Source: Clostridium_AM sp900759715 (lineage in GTDB: Bacteria; Bacillota; Clostridia; Clostridiales; Clostridiaceae). Taken from it: 64,000 nucleotides of DNA. Of the stretch, positions 37,139 through 45,876 are shown in pieces. The translations under genes and the position numbers were made by a program. The DNA lies in contig CAAEXF010000058.1 in the NCBI GenBank assembly GCA_900759715.1, forward strand, positions 1 to 64,000. Reading direction: 5' to 3'. The notes beneath the pieces were generated by a model. That model saw nothing but the letters and a program-made list of their open reading frames with translations. It ran no database searches and was not told the DNA's origin. Position 1 is the stretch's first letter, and each line of letters starts with the position of its first letter.

Positions 37139-37642
37139 ATGGCTGTAAGGGAAATATTATTATTAGGCAATGAAAAACTCTATGAGGTATGTAAAGAAGT
37201 TTCAAAAGATGAAATTGGCAAAGCAAAACAAATAGTTGAAGATTTACATGATACAATGATGAATTTTAGAGAAAAATATGGTTTTGGAAGGGCAATAGCG
37301 GCACCACAGATAAATGAATTATATAGAATAATCTACATGAATTTTGACAATAATTCTATTGCTCTTATAAATCCAAGATTTGAATTTTTCGAGAACGAGA
37401 AATTCCAAATGTGGGATGACTGCATGAGTTATCCTGGGTTAGAAGTAAAGTTATACAGATATAAAAAATGTAGAGTTTATTATAAAGATTTAAATTGGAC
37501 TGATTGCAGCATAGAGTTTGAAGGGGACTTAGCGGAATTAATACAGCACGAATACGATCATTTAGATGGCATATTAGCGGTACAGAGAGCAATTGACAAT
37601 AAATCCTTTAGAATAAATAAAAATAAGTCAGGATGTTTTTAG
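37139..37642 (+). CDS. Peptide deformylase-like protein with variant motifs
   Basis: A 167-residue relative of peptide deformylase. Motif 3 is QHEYDHLDG, with His137, Glu138 and His141 intact. Motif 2 is DDCMS instead of EGCLS, but keeps metal-binding Cys95. Motif 1 is GFGRAIAAPQ, two residues longer than GxGxAAxQ. The active metal site therefore seems complete, while the substrate-facing residues differ. GGGGGAG selects the ATG at 37139. It could be a true deformylase with altered preference, or act on other formyl or peptide substrates. Confidence 0.82.
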   Translation: MAVREILLLGNEKLYEVCKEVSKDEIGKAKQIVEDLHDTMMNFREKYGFGRAIAAPQINELYRIIYMNFDNNSIALINPRFEFFENEKFQMWDDCMSYPGLEVKLYRYKKCRVYYKDLNWTDCSIEFEGDLAELIQHEYDHLDGILAVQRAIDNKSFRINKNKSGCF

Positions 37643-37752
37643 TATTCATGTAGGGGAGTGAATACATAAAAAGGACCAGGAAATTAGTAAACTGCAGTTT
37701 CAAGTATAGACTGATTAATTATGATTCTTATTTAAAATATAACTCTTATTTA

Positions 37753-37800
37753 AAATCGGAAAGCTGTTTGAATCATACAACTTTCCGATTTGTTTTTATT
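37753..37800. terminator. Bidirectional terminator
   Basis: AAATCGGAAAG pairs with CTTTCCGATTT (37781-37791), then GTTTTTATT. It separates the deformylase-like gene from the converging recombinase. Confidence 0.85.
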
Positions 37801-37801
37801 A

Positions 37802-38788
37802 TTAGATATCTTCTTCGCTAAGCGGATTAGAACGAACTGCTTCTCTTAGTTTTTCATCATCAACGTGAGTGTAAATCTGCGTAGTAGATACATTCTCGTG
37901 ACCTAATATCTTTTGGAGGCTTCTTATATCTACATTTCCGTACTTATACATCAATGTAGCAGCGGTATGCCTTAATTTATGAGGAGTATACTTATCTGTA
38001 TCTAAATCTGCTTTTTCAAGGTATTTTTTAAGCATTAGCTCTACAGATCTTTTATTTATTCTAACGTTATTTTTACTTATAAAAAGAGCATCCTTATCTT
38101 TAATCTTATCGTAATCTTGATTTCTAACCATTAAATAGTTACGTATAGCCTTCATGCAGGCGCTATTTAAATATACAGTTCTTTCTTTATTACCTTTTCC
38201 TATAACCGTCAAAGTATCTTCTTTGATTCTAGAAATATCTATACCGCATAATTCCGAAAGTCTTAGACCACAGTTTAAAAATAATGTTATTATGCAGTAA
38301 TCTCTTTCTCTATATTTTCCGTCTATAGAATTTAAAAGAGCTTTACTTTCTTCTAATGTAAGATAAATAGGATTTCTCTTACTTATCTTAGGTGACTCCA
38401 ACTCCAAAGCCGGGTTTTCATCTATAATTTTTGCTTTGCCATGAAGATATTTAAAGAAAGATTTTAATGTAGCTACTTTTCTAGCTCTGGCATAGCTGCC
38501 GTTGCTTCTGTAATTCTCTGCGAAGGATATAAACGCGAATAAATCGCTGAGTTTTATCCTTTTGATGAAGTTATCGTCTATATCATTTATTTGTATAGTT
38601 TCAAAGTCCTGATTGTTTGAAACTCTTCCTCTATACAGTTTTAGAAATCTAAAAAACATAATGAGATCAACTTTATATCCATCTATGGTATTTTTAGATT
38701 TACCACGAATAGTGCCCAAGTAATTTAAAAAGTCATTTAAACACTCAGGAATATCTGGGTCATAAATATGATTTAAGTCGTAATGCAT
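37802..38788 (-). CDS. Tyrosine recombinase, XerC/XerD type
   Basis: A 328-residue site-specific recombinase. The N-terminal SAM-like core-binding domain (LNDFLNYLGTIRGKSKNTIDGYKVDL) is followed by a catalytic domain with Arg in NCGLRLSELCGI, HKLRHTAATL, and the Tyr in LGHENVSTTQIYTHVD. It could resolve chromosome dimers or serve an unidentified element. AGAGGGGG precedes the ATG at 38788; a TTG at 38821 is the other option. A perfect palindrome lies directly upstream. No att site or cargo was seen, so a housekeeping Xer role is likeliest. Confidence 0.88.
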   Translation of the reverse strand: MHYDLNHIYDPDIPECLNDFLNYLGTIRGKSKNTIDGYKVDLIMFFRFLKLYRGRVSNNQDFETIQINDIDDNFIKRIKLSDLFAFISFAENYRSNGSYARARKVATLKSFFKYLHGKAKIIDENPALELESPKISKRNPIYLTLEESKALLNSIDGKYRERDYCIITLFLNCGLRLSELCGIDISRIKEDTLTVIGKGNKERTVYLNSACMKAIRNYLMVRNQDYDKIKDKDALFISKNNVRINKRSVELMLKKYLEKADLDTDKYTPHKLRHTAATLMYKYGNVDIRSLQKILGHENVSTTQIYTHVDDEKLREAVRSNPLSEEDI

Positions 38789-38822
38789 TTTGGTCCATTC
38801 CCCCTCTATTTTTTGACTCAAC

Positions 38823-38846
38823 TTCGCTAAATGTTTATTTAGCGAA
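38823..38846. promoter_or_regulatory. Perfect palindrome upstream of the recombinase
   Basis: TTCGCTAAAT and ATTTAGCGAA flank GTTT. It lies 35-58 bases before the likely start codon, in the expected promoter zone, so an operator or a recombinase binding site is possible. The rest of 38847-39379 is AT-rich with no supported gene. Confidence 0.5.
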
Positions 38847-39379
38847 TATAATATTCTACAAAATAGCGTAAAAATCCTGCTAATTTATAATAATTTATTA
38901 TATATATCAATAAAAATATTTATAATCTAAAAATCTCTTAACTTTAGATGTATCAACATTTATATAAACCGTAATTTAAAATTAACAATTATCATTATAT
39001 ATTAAAATCTATATTTAGTACAATTATACACTAAATTCTTTGTATATAATTGTAAAAATCACTTCTTATATTTCTACATCTAAATTTCAATTGATAATAT
39101 TCTCAATTGGCACAAAAATTATTTTTATGCTGTTTTTAATTCATTTTATCATTTCTCAACCTTCATTTTTAAAAAATACATTTTGTGGCAAATCAGTGGA
39201 CATTTATCAAATCATCAATTCAACACATATGGTGATAACTTTGTGGATTCAATTTTCATCCATTTCCCCTACTCTTCCCCACGCAGTAGGTTAGGAGGAA
39301 TAAAATGTAATTTTATGGTGACTTTTATACTTATTAATGTCGTAAAATAATATACATTTATTTATAAAAATACAAAATA

Positions 39380-39420
39380 AAAAATCTTCAATTGTATTTT
39401 TGTACAATTGAAGATTTTTA
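39380..39420. terminator. Bidirectional terminator
   Basis: AAAAATCTTCAATTGTA pairs with TACAATTGAAGATTTTT (39403-39419), downstream of the ferritin-like gene. Confidence 0.85.
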
Positions 39421-39489
39421 AAAATAATTTTTTTAATAGAATTCGTTTTTCTATAGCTGCAAGTAAGTTATTAAGATTCTATACTGAAA

Positions 39490-39963
39490 TTACTTATTAC
39501 AATATGGTAAAAGAGATTTAACATGTTTATTTTCTTCCTCTATTAAAGTAGTTAGTATTTTATAACTGTCCTTTTCAGTGTCATTAGCCTTTTTAACCAA
39601 TTTTCCTCTTAAGTTTATAAGTAGTGCTGCATTTTCTTTTTCAAAGTTTACTATAAATCCTATTAATTCTTTAATGTTTTTCAGATTAGGCATGTCTATC
39701 TTACTTTTGAATTGAGCTATAGCTTGAGATATTTTATCATAAGTAAAAATATCTATTTCCACGTTATCCTCATCAGTTATACCGTTTTTCATCTGATCAA
39801 AATACGCTACGTGCCTCCCCTCCTCTCTGGCCATTACCTTACACAATATCTTAAAACTATCATAATTTTTGTTATCTATATTTGAGATATTGGAGTATAA
39901 CTTTGACATCTCCTTCTCTATATCTATTAATTTGTCCAAAACATCCTTTATCGTATAACTCAT
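39490..39963 (-). CDS. Ferritin-like diiron protein
   Basis: A 157-residue all-helical protein. It has the two ExxH pairs of rubrerythrin/ferritin-like carboxylate diiron sites, AREEGRHVAYF near residue 50 and EEENKHVKSLL near 148, plus Glu residues in NFEKENAALL and IDIEKEMSKLY. No rubredoxin domain is present. Such proteins handle peroxide or iron. AGGAGG precedes the ATG. It is monocistronic, with its own terminator. The exact activity is not known. Confidence 0.75.
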   Translation of the reverse strand: MSYTIKDVLDKLIDIEKEMSKLYSNISNIDNKNYDSFKILCKVMAREEGRHVAYFDQMKNGITDEDNVEIDIFTYDKISQAIAQFKSKIDMPNLKNIKELIGFIVNFEKENAALLINLRGKLVKKANDTEKDSYKILTTLIEEENKHVKSLLPYCNK

Positions 39964-40200
39964 TTTATTACCTCCTATATATTTGATAATTTATTTATAA
40001 ATACACCTATTGGATATATTTTATCATACATTCTTAATTATTTTTAAATAATTTATTTTATTAGTTTACATAATAATTAATATGTTACTTATGATATAAG
40101 CAAATTTTAAAAAAATGAATAATATTTATGTAATAAGGTAAAATATACAAATGTGATCATGTTATTTAAATTTTTTATTTGTATTAAAGGAGATTTTTAA

Positions 40201-41124
40201 ATGAAAGTTGGAATACCTAAAGGATTATTGTATTATAAGTACTACCCCTTCATGGAAACCTTTTTTACAGAGCTCGGAGCAGAGATTATTACCTCTCCAG
40301 AAACAAATAAAGAGATATTAGATATGGGAGTAAAATATTGTATAGATGAAGCTTGCTTACCTGTAAAGGTTTTTCATGGTCATGTTGCATATATTAAAGA
40401 TAAATGCGACATAATCTTTATCCCACGTATTATGCAAATAAGTGCAAATGAATATATTTGCCCTAAGTTTTGTGGTCTTCCAGAAATGGTGATAAATAAT
40501 ATACCTGATATGCCTCAGACTATTACCTCCCCCATTTATGCATTCTCTAAGAAAAGTTTAAGAAGCTGGGCTAGAAATACAGGTACTATATTTACTAAAA
40601 ACTATTTAAAAATAGGTAAAGCATATGAGGCTGCTTTAAAAGCTCAAAAGCTTCATAAAGGCGGTATAAAAAATGACAATTTTAAATTAAATGTAGCTTT
40701 AGTAGGTCATCCCTATAACGTTTATGATAAATTCGTAAATATGGATGTGATTAAAAAACTTAATAATTTAGGCATTGGCGTGATAACTGAAGAGAATATA
40801 GAAAGCAATTATATACAAGATCAAATTAATTCGCTTTTCAAAAGACCTTTTTGGACTTTTGCTAAAAATTCTTATGGCTTTTCTACTTATTTGGCTGAGA
40901 ATAATAAAATAGATGGAATAGTGTATATATCTTCCTTTGCTTGTGGAATAGACTCTGTAGTTATAGAACTAATAAAAGATAAATTAGATGATTTTCCACT
41001 GCTAATCTTAAAAATCGATGAGCATACTGGCGAAGCAGGCTTTGATACAAGATTAGAAGCCTTTTCTGATATGCTTGAAAGGAGATGTGTTACATATGAA
41101 AATAACCTTTCCTCATCTTGGTAA
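40201..41124 (+). CDS. Acyl-CoA dehydratase activase-related protein (DUF2229 type)
   Basis: A 307-residue protein beginning MKVGIPKGLLYYKYYPFMETFF, the hallmark of DUF2229 proteins related to the [4Fe-4S] subunits of 2-hydroxyacyl-CoA dehydratases. Conserved Cys lie in YCIDEACLPVK, ICPKFCGLPEM and SSFACGIDS. The C-terminal DEHTGEAGFDTRLEAFSDMLERR resembles the end of the next protein, so the two look like homologous halves. AAAGGAG precedes the ATG. It overlaps the next gene by 29 bases. In other bacteria these parts are often fused with the activator in one giant chain. The reaction is unknown. Confidence 0.78.
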   Translation: MKVGIPKGLLYYKYYPFMETFFTELGAEIITSPETNKEILDMGVKYCIDEACLPVKVFHGHVAYIKDKCDIIFIPRIMQISANEYICPKFCGLPEMVINNIPDMPQTITSPIYAFSKKSLRSWARNTGTIFTKNYLKIGKAYEAALKAQKLHKGGIKNDNFKLNVALVGHPYNVYDKFVNMDVIKKLNNLGIGVITEENIESNYIQDQINSLFKRPFWTFAKNSYGFSTYLAENNKIDGIVYISSFACGIDSVVIELIKDKLDDFPLLILKIDEHTGEAGFDTRLEAFSDMLERRCVTYENNLSSSW

Positions 41125-42193
41125 CACCTACTTTGCTGCAAAAGCTTTATTTGATGGCTTAGGAGTAGAATATGTTATACCTCCCTTAAGCAATAAAGCT
41201 GCCCTAGAAGTAGGATCGCTATATTCCCCTGAGGAAATATGCTTGCCTTTTAAAATAATGATAGGCAATTATATTGAAAGTATTAAGCAAGGTGCAGATA
41301 CTATAATATTTGTAGGAAGCTGCGGACCCTGTAGGTTTGGGGAATACTGTGAGCTTCAGATGAATTTGCTAAAAAAGTTAGGCCATAATCTGGAATTTAT
41401 TGTACTTGATAATCCTAGAGACATAGGTTTGAAAGAGCTTTTTAATCGGATAAGTTCAATTTCGAAAAACAGTAGTAAATCAAAAAAAGATCAACTTAAA
41501 GCTGTGTATTATGCAATAAAAATTATAAATTTAATAGACGAAATAGAAAGCACAGCTCACTATCTTGCTGGATACGAAGTAAATAAAGGGCAGTGTAAGA
41601 TGCTTTTAAATCAATGTAAAACTGAAGCAATAAAACAAAACACGCCAGAACAAATGTTCGAATACCTGAAAAAGTATAAAAACTTACTAGAAACTGTACA
41701 TATTGACAAGAAAAAAAATCCTATTAAGATTGCTATTATAGGTGAAATATATACTGTCATCGAACCTTTCTCTAGTCTATACATTGAAGATAAATTAATG
41801 GACTACGGAATTTCAACAAAAAGACATCTTACCCCTAGTTGGTGGTTTAAAAATATGTCTTTAACTAAGTTAAACTTAAACTCTTTGGATATTCGGAGAG
41901 CCTCAAAGGAATATCTTCCATTATATATTGGTGGCCACGCAAGAGAGTGCATTGGAGAAGCTGTGCTGGCAAAAGAGCAAAATTTTGATGGAGCAATTCA
42001 GATATTCCCTATGGGATGTATGCCTGAAATTGTCTCAAAAGCTATACTTCCAACTATATCTAGGGATAAAGATTTTCCAATACTAACTCTAGTTGTAGAT
42101 GAGATGACTGGCGAGGCAGGCTATATAACCAGAATAGAGGCATTCTTAGATTTGCTTGAAAGGAGAAAAAGAAATGTATTATATGGGAGTTGA
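41096..42193 (+). CDS. Acyl-CoA dehydratase activase-related protein, second component
   Basis: A 365-residue protein. It opens MKITFPHLGNTYFAAKALFDGLG and has Cys in PEEICLPFK, SCGPCRFGEYCELQ, HARECIGEA and MGCMPE, a pattern suited to an iron-sulfur cluster as in dehydratase/double-cubane proteins. The ending DEMTGEAGYITRIEAFLDLLERR mirrors that of the preceding gene. AAAGGAG selects the ATG at 41096, inside the end of the first gene. It overlaps the third gene by 20 bases, so translation of the three is coupled. Confidence 0.78.
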   Translation: MKITFPHLGNTYFAAKALFDGLGVEYVIPPLSNKAALEVGSLYSPEEICLPFKIMIGNYIESIKQGADTIIFVGSCGPCRFGEYCELQMNLLKKLGHNLEFIVLDNPRDIGLKELFNRISSISKNSSKSKKDQLKAVYYAIKIINLIDEIESTAHYLAGYEVNKGQCKMLLNQCKTEAIKQNTPEQMFEYLKKYKNLLETVHIDKKKNPIKIAIIGEIYTVIEPFSSLYIEDKLMDYGISTKRHLTPSWWFKNMSLTKLNLNSLDIRRASKEYLPLYIGGHARECIGEAVLAKEQNFDGAIQIFPMGCMPEIVSKAILPTISRDKDFPILTLVVDEMTGEAGYITRIEAFLDLLERRKRNVLYGS

Positions 42194-43136
42194 TGTTGGT
42201 TCTGTCAGTACCGACATTGTGCTTGTAGACAATAACATGAATGTTGTAGAATCGCTGTATTTGAGAACTAAAGGTAGACCAATTAACGCTATTCAAGAAG
42301 GATTTAAATTCTTAAAAAACAAATACGATGCAAAGCAAATAAAAGCTGTTGGAACAACTGGCAGTGGAAGGCAGATTGCATCATTTTTAATTGGCGGTGA
42401 TGTGGTTAAAAATGAAATAACAGCTCATGCAGTGGCTTCCCTTCAAACTAATAAAAACTTAAGAACTATTATTGAAATTGGAGGCCAAGATTCAAAAATA
42501 ATAATTTTGAACAATGGAATTGTAACAGATTTTGCAATGAACACTGTGTGTGCCGCTGGAACTGGTTCATTTCTTGATAGGCAGGCAGAAAGACTAGATA
42601 TTCCTATTGAGGAATTCGGAGACTATGCCCTTCAATCTAATAATCCCGTAAGAATAGCAGGAAGATGTGCTGTTTTTGCAGAGTCTGATATGATACATAA
42701 ACAACAGCTTGGATATAGCGAGAAAGATATCATTAAAGGTCTTTGCGATGCTTTAGTTAGAAATTATCTTAATAATGTAGCTAAAGGAAAAGAAATTAAA
42801 TCTGAAATTTTCTTCCAAGGAGGAGTAGCTGCAAATATAGGTATGAAAGCCGCTTTTGAAGAAGCATTAGGATGTGAAGTTACAGTTCCCAAAAACTATA
42901 AAGTCATGGGTTCAATAGGAGCTTCAATTTTGGCAAGAGAGTATTTAGAAAAGACTGGAGAAAAAACTAAGTTTAAAGGATTTGATTTAGCTGATATGGA
43001 ATTTGTCTCAAGAAGCTTTGAATGTAATGGTTGCACCAATGGATGTGAGGTAGTAAAGATATTAGGAAGCGAAACAGTTGTAGGCTACTTTGGTGACAGA
43101 TGTGGTAAATGGAGTGGCAGCGTATTAGCTGTATAA
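42174..43136 (+). CDS. 2-hydroxyacyl-CoA dehydratase activator-like ATPase
   Basis: A 320-residue ASKHA-fold ATPase like HgdC/archerase. It has phosphate loop GVDVGSVSTDIVLVD, IEIGGQDSKII, and the helix-cluster-helix Cys in NTVCAAGTGSFLDRQAERL and AGRCAVFAESD, which bind a [4Fe-4S] cluster between two subunits. It should use ATP to push low-potential electrons into its partner. An extra C-terminal Cys set (FECNGCTNGCEV) is found too, as in larger activators. AAAGGAG selects the ATG at 42174. It is the last gene of the coupled triad. Confidence 0.87.
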   Translation: MYYMGVDVGSVSTDIVLVDNNMNVVESLYLRTKGRPINAIQEGFKFLKNKYDAKQIKAVGTTGSGRQIASFLIGGDVVKNEITAHAVASLQTNKNLRTIIEIGGQDSKIIILNNGIVTDFAMNTVCAAGTGSFLDRQAERLDIPIEEFGDYALQSNNPVRIAGRCAVFAESDMIHKQQLGYSEKDIIKGLCDALVRNYLNNVAKGKEIKSEIFFQGGVAANIGMKAAFEEALGCEVTVPKNYKVMGSIGASILAREYLEKTGEKTKFKGFDLADMEFVSRSFECNGCTNGCEVVKILGSETVVGYFGDRCGKWSGSVLAV

Positions 43137-43200
43137 ACACTACTGGGCTCCAGCTAAAATCTTAAATTATACACTCATGTAAATCATTGAAATAGTGAAA

Positions 43201-43345
43201 TGCTTTTAGTTGAGAGTTGAAAATTGAAAGTTGAGAGTGAATGATGATTTTTCATAGAAAAATCTTTAAATTGTAGATTTTCTGAATCATAGAGTAAGAA
43301 AATCATCTACAACTGTCCATTATCCACTATCAACTTTCAACTATT
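43201..43345. repeat. Intergenic three-hairpin repeat element
   Basis: The ends are inverted: TTGAAAGTTGAGAGT near 43225 and ACTATCAACTTTCAACT near 43328. Inside are GATTTTTC/GAAAAATC and GTAGATTTTCT/AGAAAATCATCTAC hairpins. The gap 43137-43415 contains no gene. It looks like a MITE-like or REP-like intergenic unit. Confidence 0.6.
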
Positions 43346-43415
43346 TATTTTTTCTCTTCTTATATAAAAATTGTCAACTTAGATTATAGTATAAATTAGC
43401 TTTGAGTTTATTCCC

Positions 43416-44174
43416 CTATGTAGGGCTTATAAAAGAACAAGGAACACCTACTAAACACTTTCCACAGACATCTGAAAATCCAACATCTGGGTAAAGTTTA
43501 TCATTATGTAAGCACATTTCATTGCATTTCTTTCTATCAAAACTATCCTCTTTCAATGCATCGTTTACACATCTTTTTACACATTTCTTACATGTATTAT
43601 TAGCTTTATATAAGCAATGTTCCTTTACTTTTTTATCTGAAGGCTCTAAACTTAAATTTGTAACTACACTTGCAAATCTTCCGCAGCAGCCTTTTTCCGT
43701 AATAAGCATATTATTCAAACCGAAAGTTCCCAATCCCGCAATGAAAGCTACGTGTCTTTGAGACCAATCACTTGTTAATTTATCTCTATCAAAATTATAG
43801 GCTAACGGAACTGCACTGCAATGATACCCCTTTTGTTCTAGGTTACTCTTAATATAGTTATTTAAATTAGCCATCATTTCGTTCGTTTCAACAAAAGCAA
43901 CTGCCCAAGCTTCAGAGCTCTCCTTACCTTCTATATTACTTTGCACTATGGATTCATTAAAAGGTATAAAGTAACAAATAACTGTTTTTGCGTCTTCTAA
44001 AAAATCCTTTGGAAGCATATGCGAAGGTGATACTATATGTTTTAAATTAATAAACTCTTCATCATCTGCATTTACAAAAGCCACTAGAGGCTCTCTATAT
44101 TTAGTTTTAACAGATTTTATGTCTCCATAATTATTAACATAATTTTTTATAAGCTCTTCAATATATTTTTTCAC
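43416..44174 (-). CDS. Epoxyqueuosine reductase (QueG)-like iron-sulfur protein
   Basis: A 252-residue protein resembling QueG-type cobamide/iron-sulfur reductases. It has AFIAGLGTFGLNNMLITEKGCCGRFASVVTNL in the middle and a double cluster region with CKKCVKRCVNDAL and CLHNDKLY ... VCGKCLVGVPC. It is shorter than QueG (about 380 residues), missing the HEAT-like C-terminus, so it belongs with the shorter 4Fe-4S relatives of unknown substrate that are common in clostridia. The ribosome site is GGGTGGGGG before the ATG. It is monocistronic. Confidence 0.8.
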   Translation of the reverse strand: MKKYIEELIKNYVNNYGDIKSVKTKYREPLVAFVNADDEEFINLKHIVSPSHMLPKDFLEDAKTVICYFIPFNESIVQSNIEGKESSEAWAVAFVETNEMMANLNNYIKSNLEQKGYHCSAVPLAYNFDRDKLTSDWSQRHVAFIAGLGTFGLNNMLITEKGCCGRFASVVTNLSLEPSDKKVKEHCLYKANNTCKKCVKRCVNDALKEDSFDRKKCNEMCLHNDKLYPDVGFSDVCGKCLVGVPCSFISPT

Positions 44175-44491
44175 CTATATCCCCCACCCTTTTATACTAT
44201 ATTTAGTTTTATAACTTTAAGATTTACCTTTTATTTCTTATCTATATACTGTTATAAATCATTATTACATATTATTAATTAATTTTCTATCATTTTGAAA
44301 TATAAAAATTAATTGCATTACGAGTTTATACAGAGTTACCTTTAAAGGGAATGGGATAAATGGAATACAGGGAAGTATTAAAACAACTAGTCATTGGAAA
44401 ACTATGAATAATTTAAATTACACTACCTAATAATAAAAATAGAATCTGCTTAAAATTTTATATATCAATTATTGAGAAAGGGTGTTGTCGA

Positions 44492-44803
44492 TTGAATATT
44501 GACGAATCTTTGGTATGTCCAAAATGTAATAGTACTCACTTTAATATAAAGCGTGAAGCCACCTATGTCTATACTTATAAATTAAATACACCAGATACAG
44601 TTTCAAATAGCAAAAATGAATCTGCTCTACCTTTTTTATTTGATAACAGAGAGCAAACCTGTTCAAACGAATATTTAGAATGCGAAGAATGTGGAGCTCG
44701 TTATCCTTGCCCATTCTTTAATGACACTCAGAGAATTAACCTTACTATTTTGCAGAAAGCTATAAGAGCTGATCATAAAGAAGAGCCTGACTTTTTTGGA
44801 TAA
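44492..44803 (+). CDS. Small putative zinc-ribbon protein
   Basis: A 103-residue protein I do not recognise. Two Cys pairs, CPKC near residue 9 and CEECGARYPC near 65, could hold one zinc ribbon, separated by a polar 50-residue insert. It starts with TTG after AAAGGGTG. The 317 bases upstream of it hold no gene. A terminator lies 20 bases behind it, so it is its own unit. Confidence 0.6.
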   Translation: MNIDESLVCPKCNSTHFNIKREATYVYTYKLNTPDTVSNSKNESALPFLFDNREQTCSNEYLECEECGARYPCPFFNDTQRINLTILQKAIRADHKEEPDFFG

Positions 44804-44821
44804 CTAATACGCTTTTACTTC

Positions 44822-44863
44822 ATAAAAAGCATACTAATGAACAATTATTTAGTATGCTTTTAT
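44822..44863. terminator. Terminator
   Basis: ATAAAAAGCATACTAA pairs with TTTAGTATGCTTTTAT (44848-44863). The following 44866-45244 is AT-rich with no feature I can support. Confidence 0.85.
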
Positions 44864-45244
44864 CCTATCTTTTAATATTTCACGTAATTTTAAAACAATT
44901 CTTTGATTAAGCTTCTATGAACATTGAAGCATATTAACCCTATATACTTAATTTTATTGTTGTTGATGTATTACTAAATTTTTATCTTTCATAATTTTCT
45001 TGTTTGTAAGTTATTTTACATTTTTCTAATTTACATAATATTTAATATGTTACTATAAAAACCTTTAAACGGCTAATTTGTCAGTTGTTCAAAAATATGG
45101 CTATGTTAATTTAACATTTACTTAAAAAATTATATATATTATCATAAATCAAAATTAACAAACACACAATATAATAAATATAATAACATTAATTATCCAC
45201 TATTGCGATACAGCTTTAAAAATAAATCTGAAGGGAGATATTTT

Positions 45245-45706
45245 ATGAAAAGTATCACATATGGAGATGTATCTTTTAAAGCAATGAGTCAAATTATTAA
45301 AAATTATATCCAAAGCGATAGAAACTGCAAATACAAAATATCTATAGGAACAGATTCTCAAAATTTTGATGTAACTAAAGTTGTCGTTGTAGTGGCAGTT
45401 TGGAAAGTTGGAAATGGCGGTATATTCTTTTACGATATTAAACATGTAGATAAAATATCAAATTTGCAGCAAAAAATTTTTTATGAAACCAGTCTGAGTA
45501 TTGAACTAGCTCAAAGGTTATCAGAAAAATTTGATAAAGAAGATTTTAAATGTGATATGAGTATACATGTTGACATAGGTGATGATGGTTTAACATCAAA
45601 AATGATACCAGAGATATTAGGTTGGGTTAAAAGTTGTGGGTTTGATTGTAACGTAAAACCATATTCATATGCAGCTTCTAGCATTGCAAATAAGTACTCA
45701 AAATAA
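45245..45706 (+). CDS. YkuK-family (DUF458) RNase H-like protein
   Basis: A 153-residue protein. ISIGTDSQNF near residue 34, VHVDIGDDG-type Asp residues (IHVDIGDDGLTSKMIPEI) and the C-terminal KPYSYAASSIANKYSK match the YkuK/DUF458 family, predicted to have an RNase H-like fold. Its function is unknown; family members are often linked to sporulating Firmicutes. AAGGGAG selects the ATG at 45245. It is a single-gene unit with a terminator behind. Confidence 0.82.
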   Translation: MKSITYGDVSFKAMSQIIKNYIQSDRNCKYKISIGTDSQNFDVTKVVVVVAVWKVGNGGIFFYDIKHVDKISNLQQKIFYETSLSIELAQRLSEKFDKEDFKCDMSIHVDIGDDGLTSKMIPEILGWVKSCGFDCNVKPYSYAASSIANKYSK

Positions 45707-45723
45707 CTCTTTAATAAATTACT

Positions 45724-45765
45724 AAATGGCAGCTTGATTATCAATAGCTTGCTGCCATTTAATTT
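45724..45765 (+). terminator. Terminator after the YkuK-like gene
   Basis: AAATGGCAGC pairs with GCTGCCATTT (45751-45760), then AATTTT. Confidence 0.8.
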
Positions 45766-45820
45766 TACTATTTACATAATATTTAATAATGCTTAATACA
45801 CTTTCGCATATTATTTTGTA

Positions 45821-45858
45821 AAAAAGCAACCTCCTAAAGTATTTTTAGAAGGTTGCTT
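45821..45858 (-). terminator. Terminator of the asr operon
   Basis: On the minus strand AAGCAACCT pairs with AGGTTGCTT, followed by TTTTT. Confidence 0.85.
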
Positions 45859-45876
45859 GCCGCTATTTAATACAAA

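Noticed and set aside
39040..39294. 84-codon frame between the recombinase and the ferritin-like gene
   Set aside because: No ribosome site, no recognisable motif, and composition like the surrounding AT-rich non-coding DNA.
42060..42296. Minus-strand frame across the join of the second and third triad genes
   Set aside because: It lies antisense to two well-supported genes and shows no start signal.
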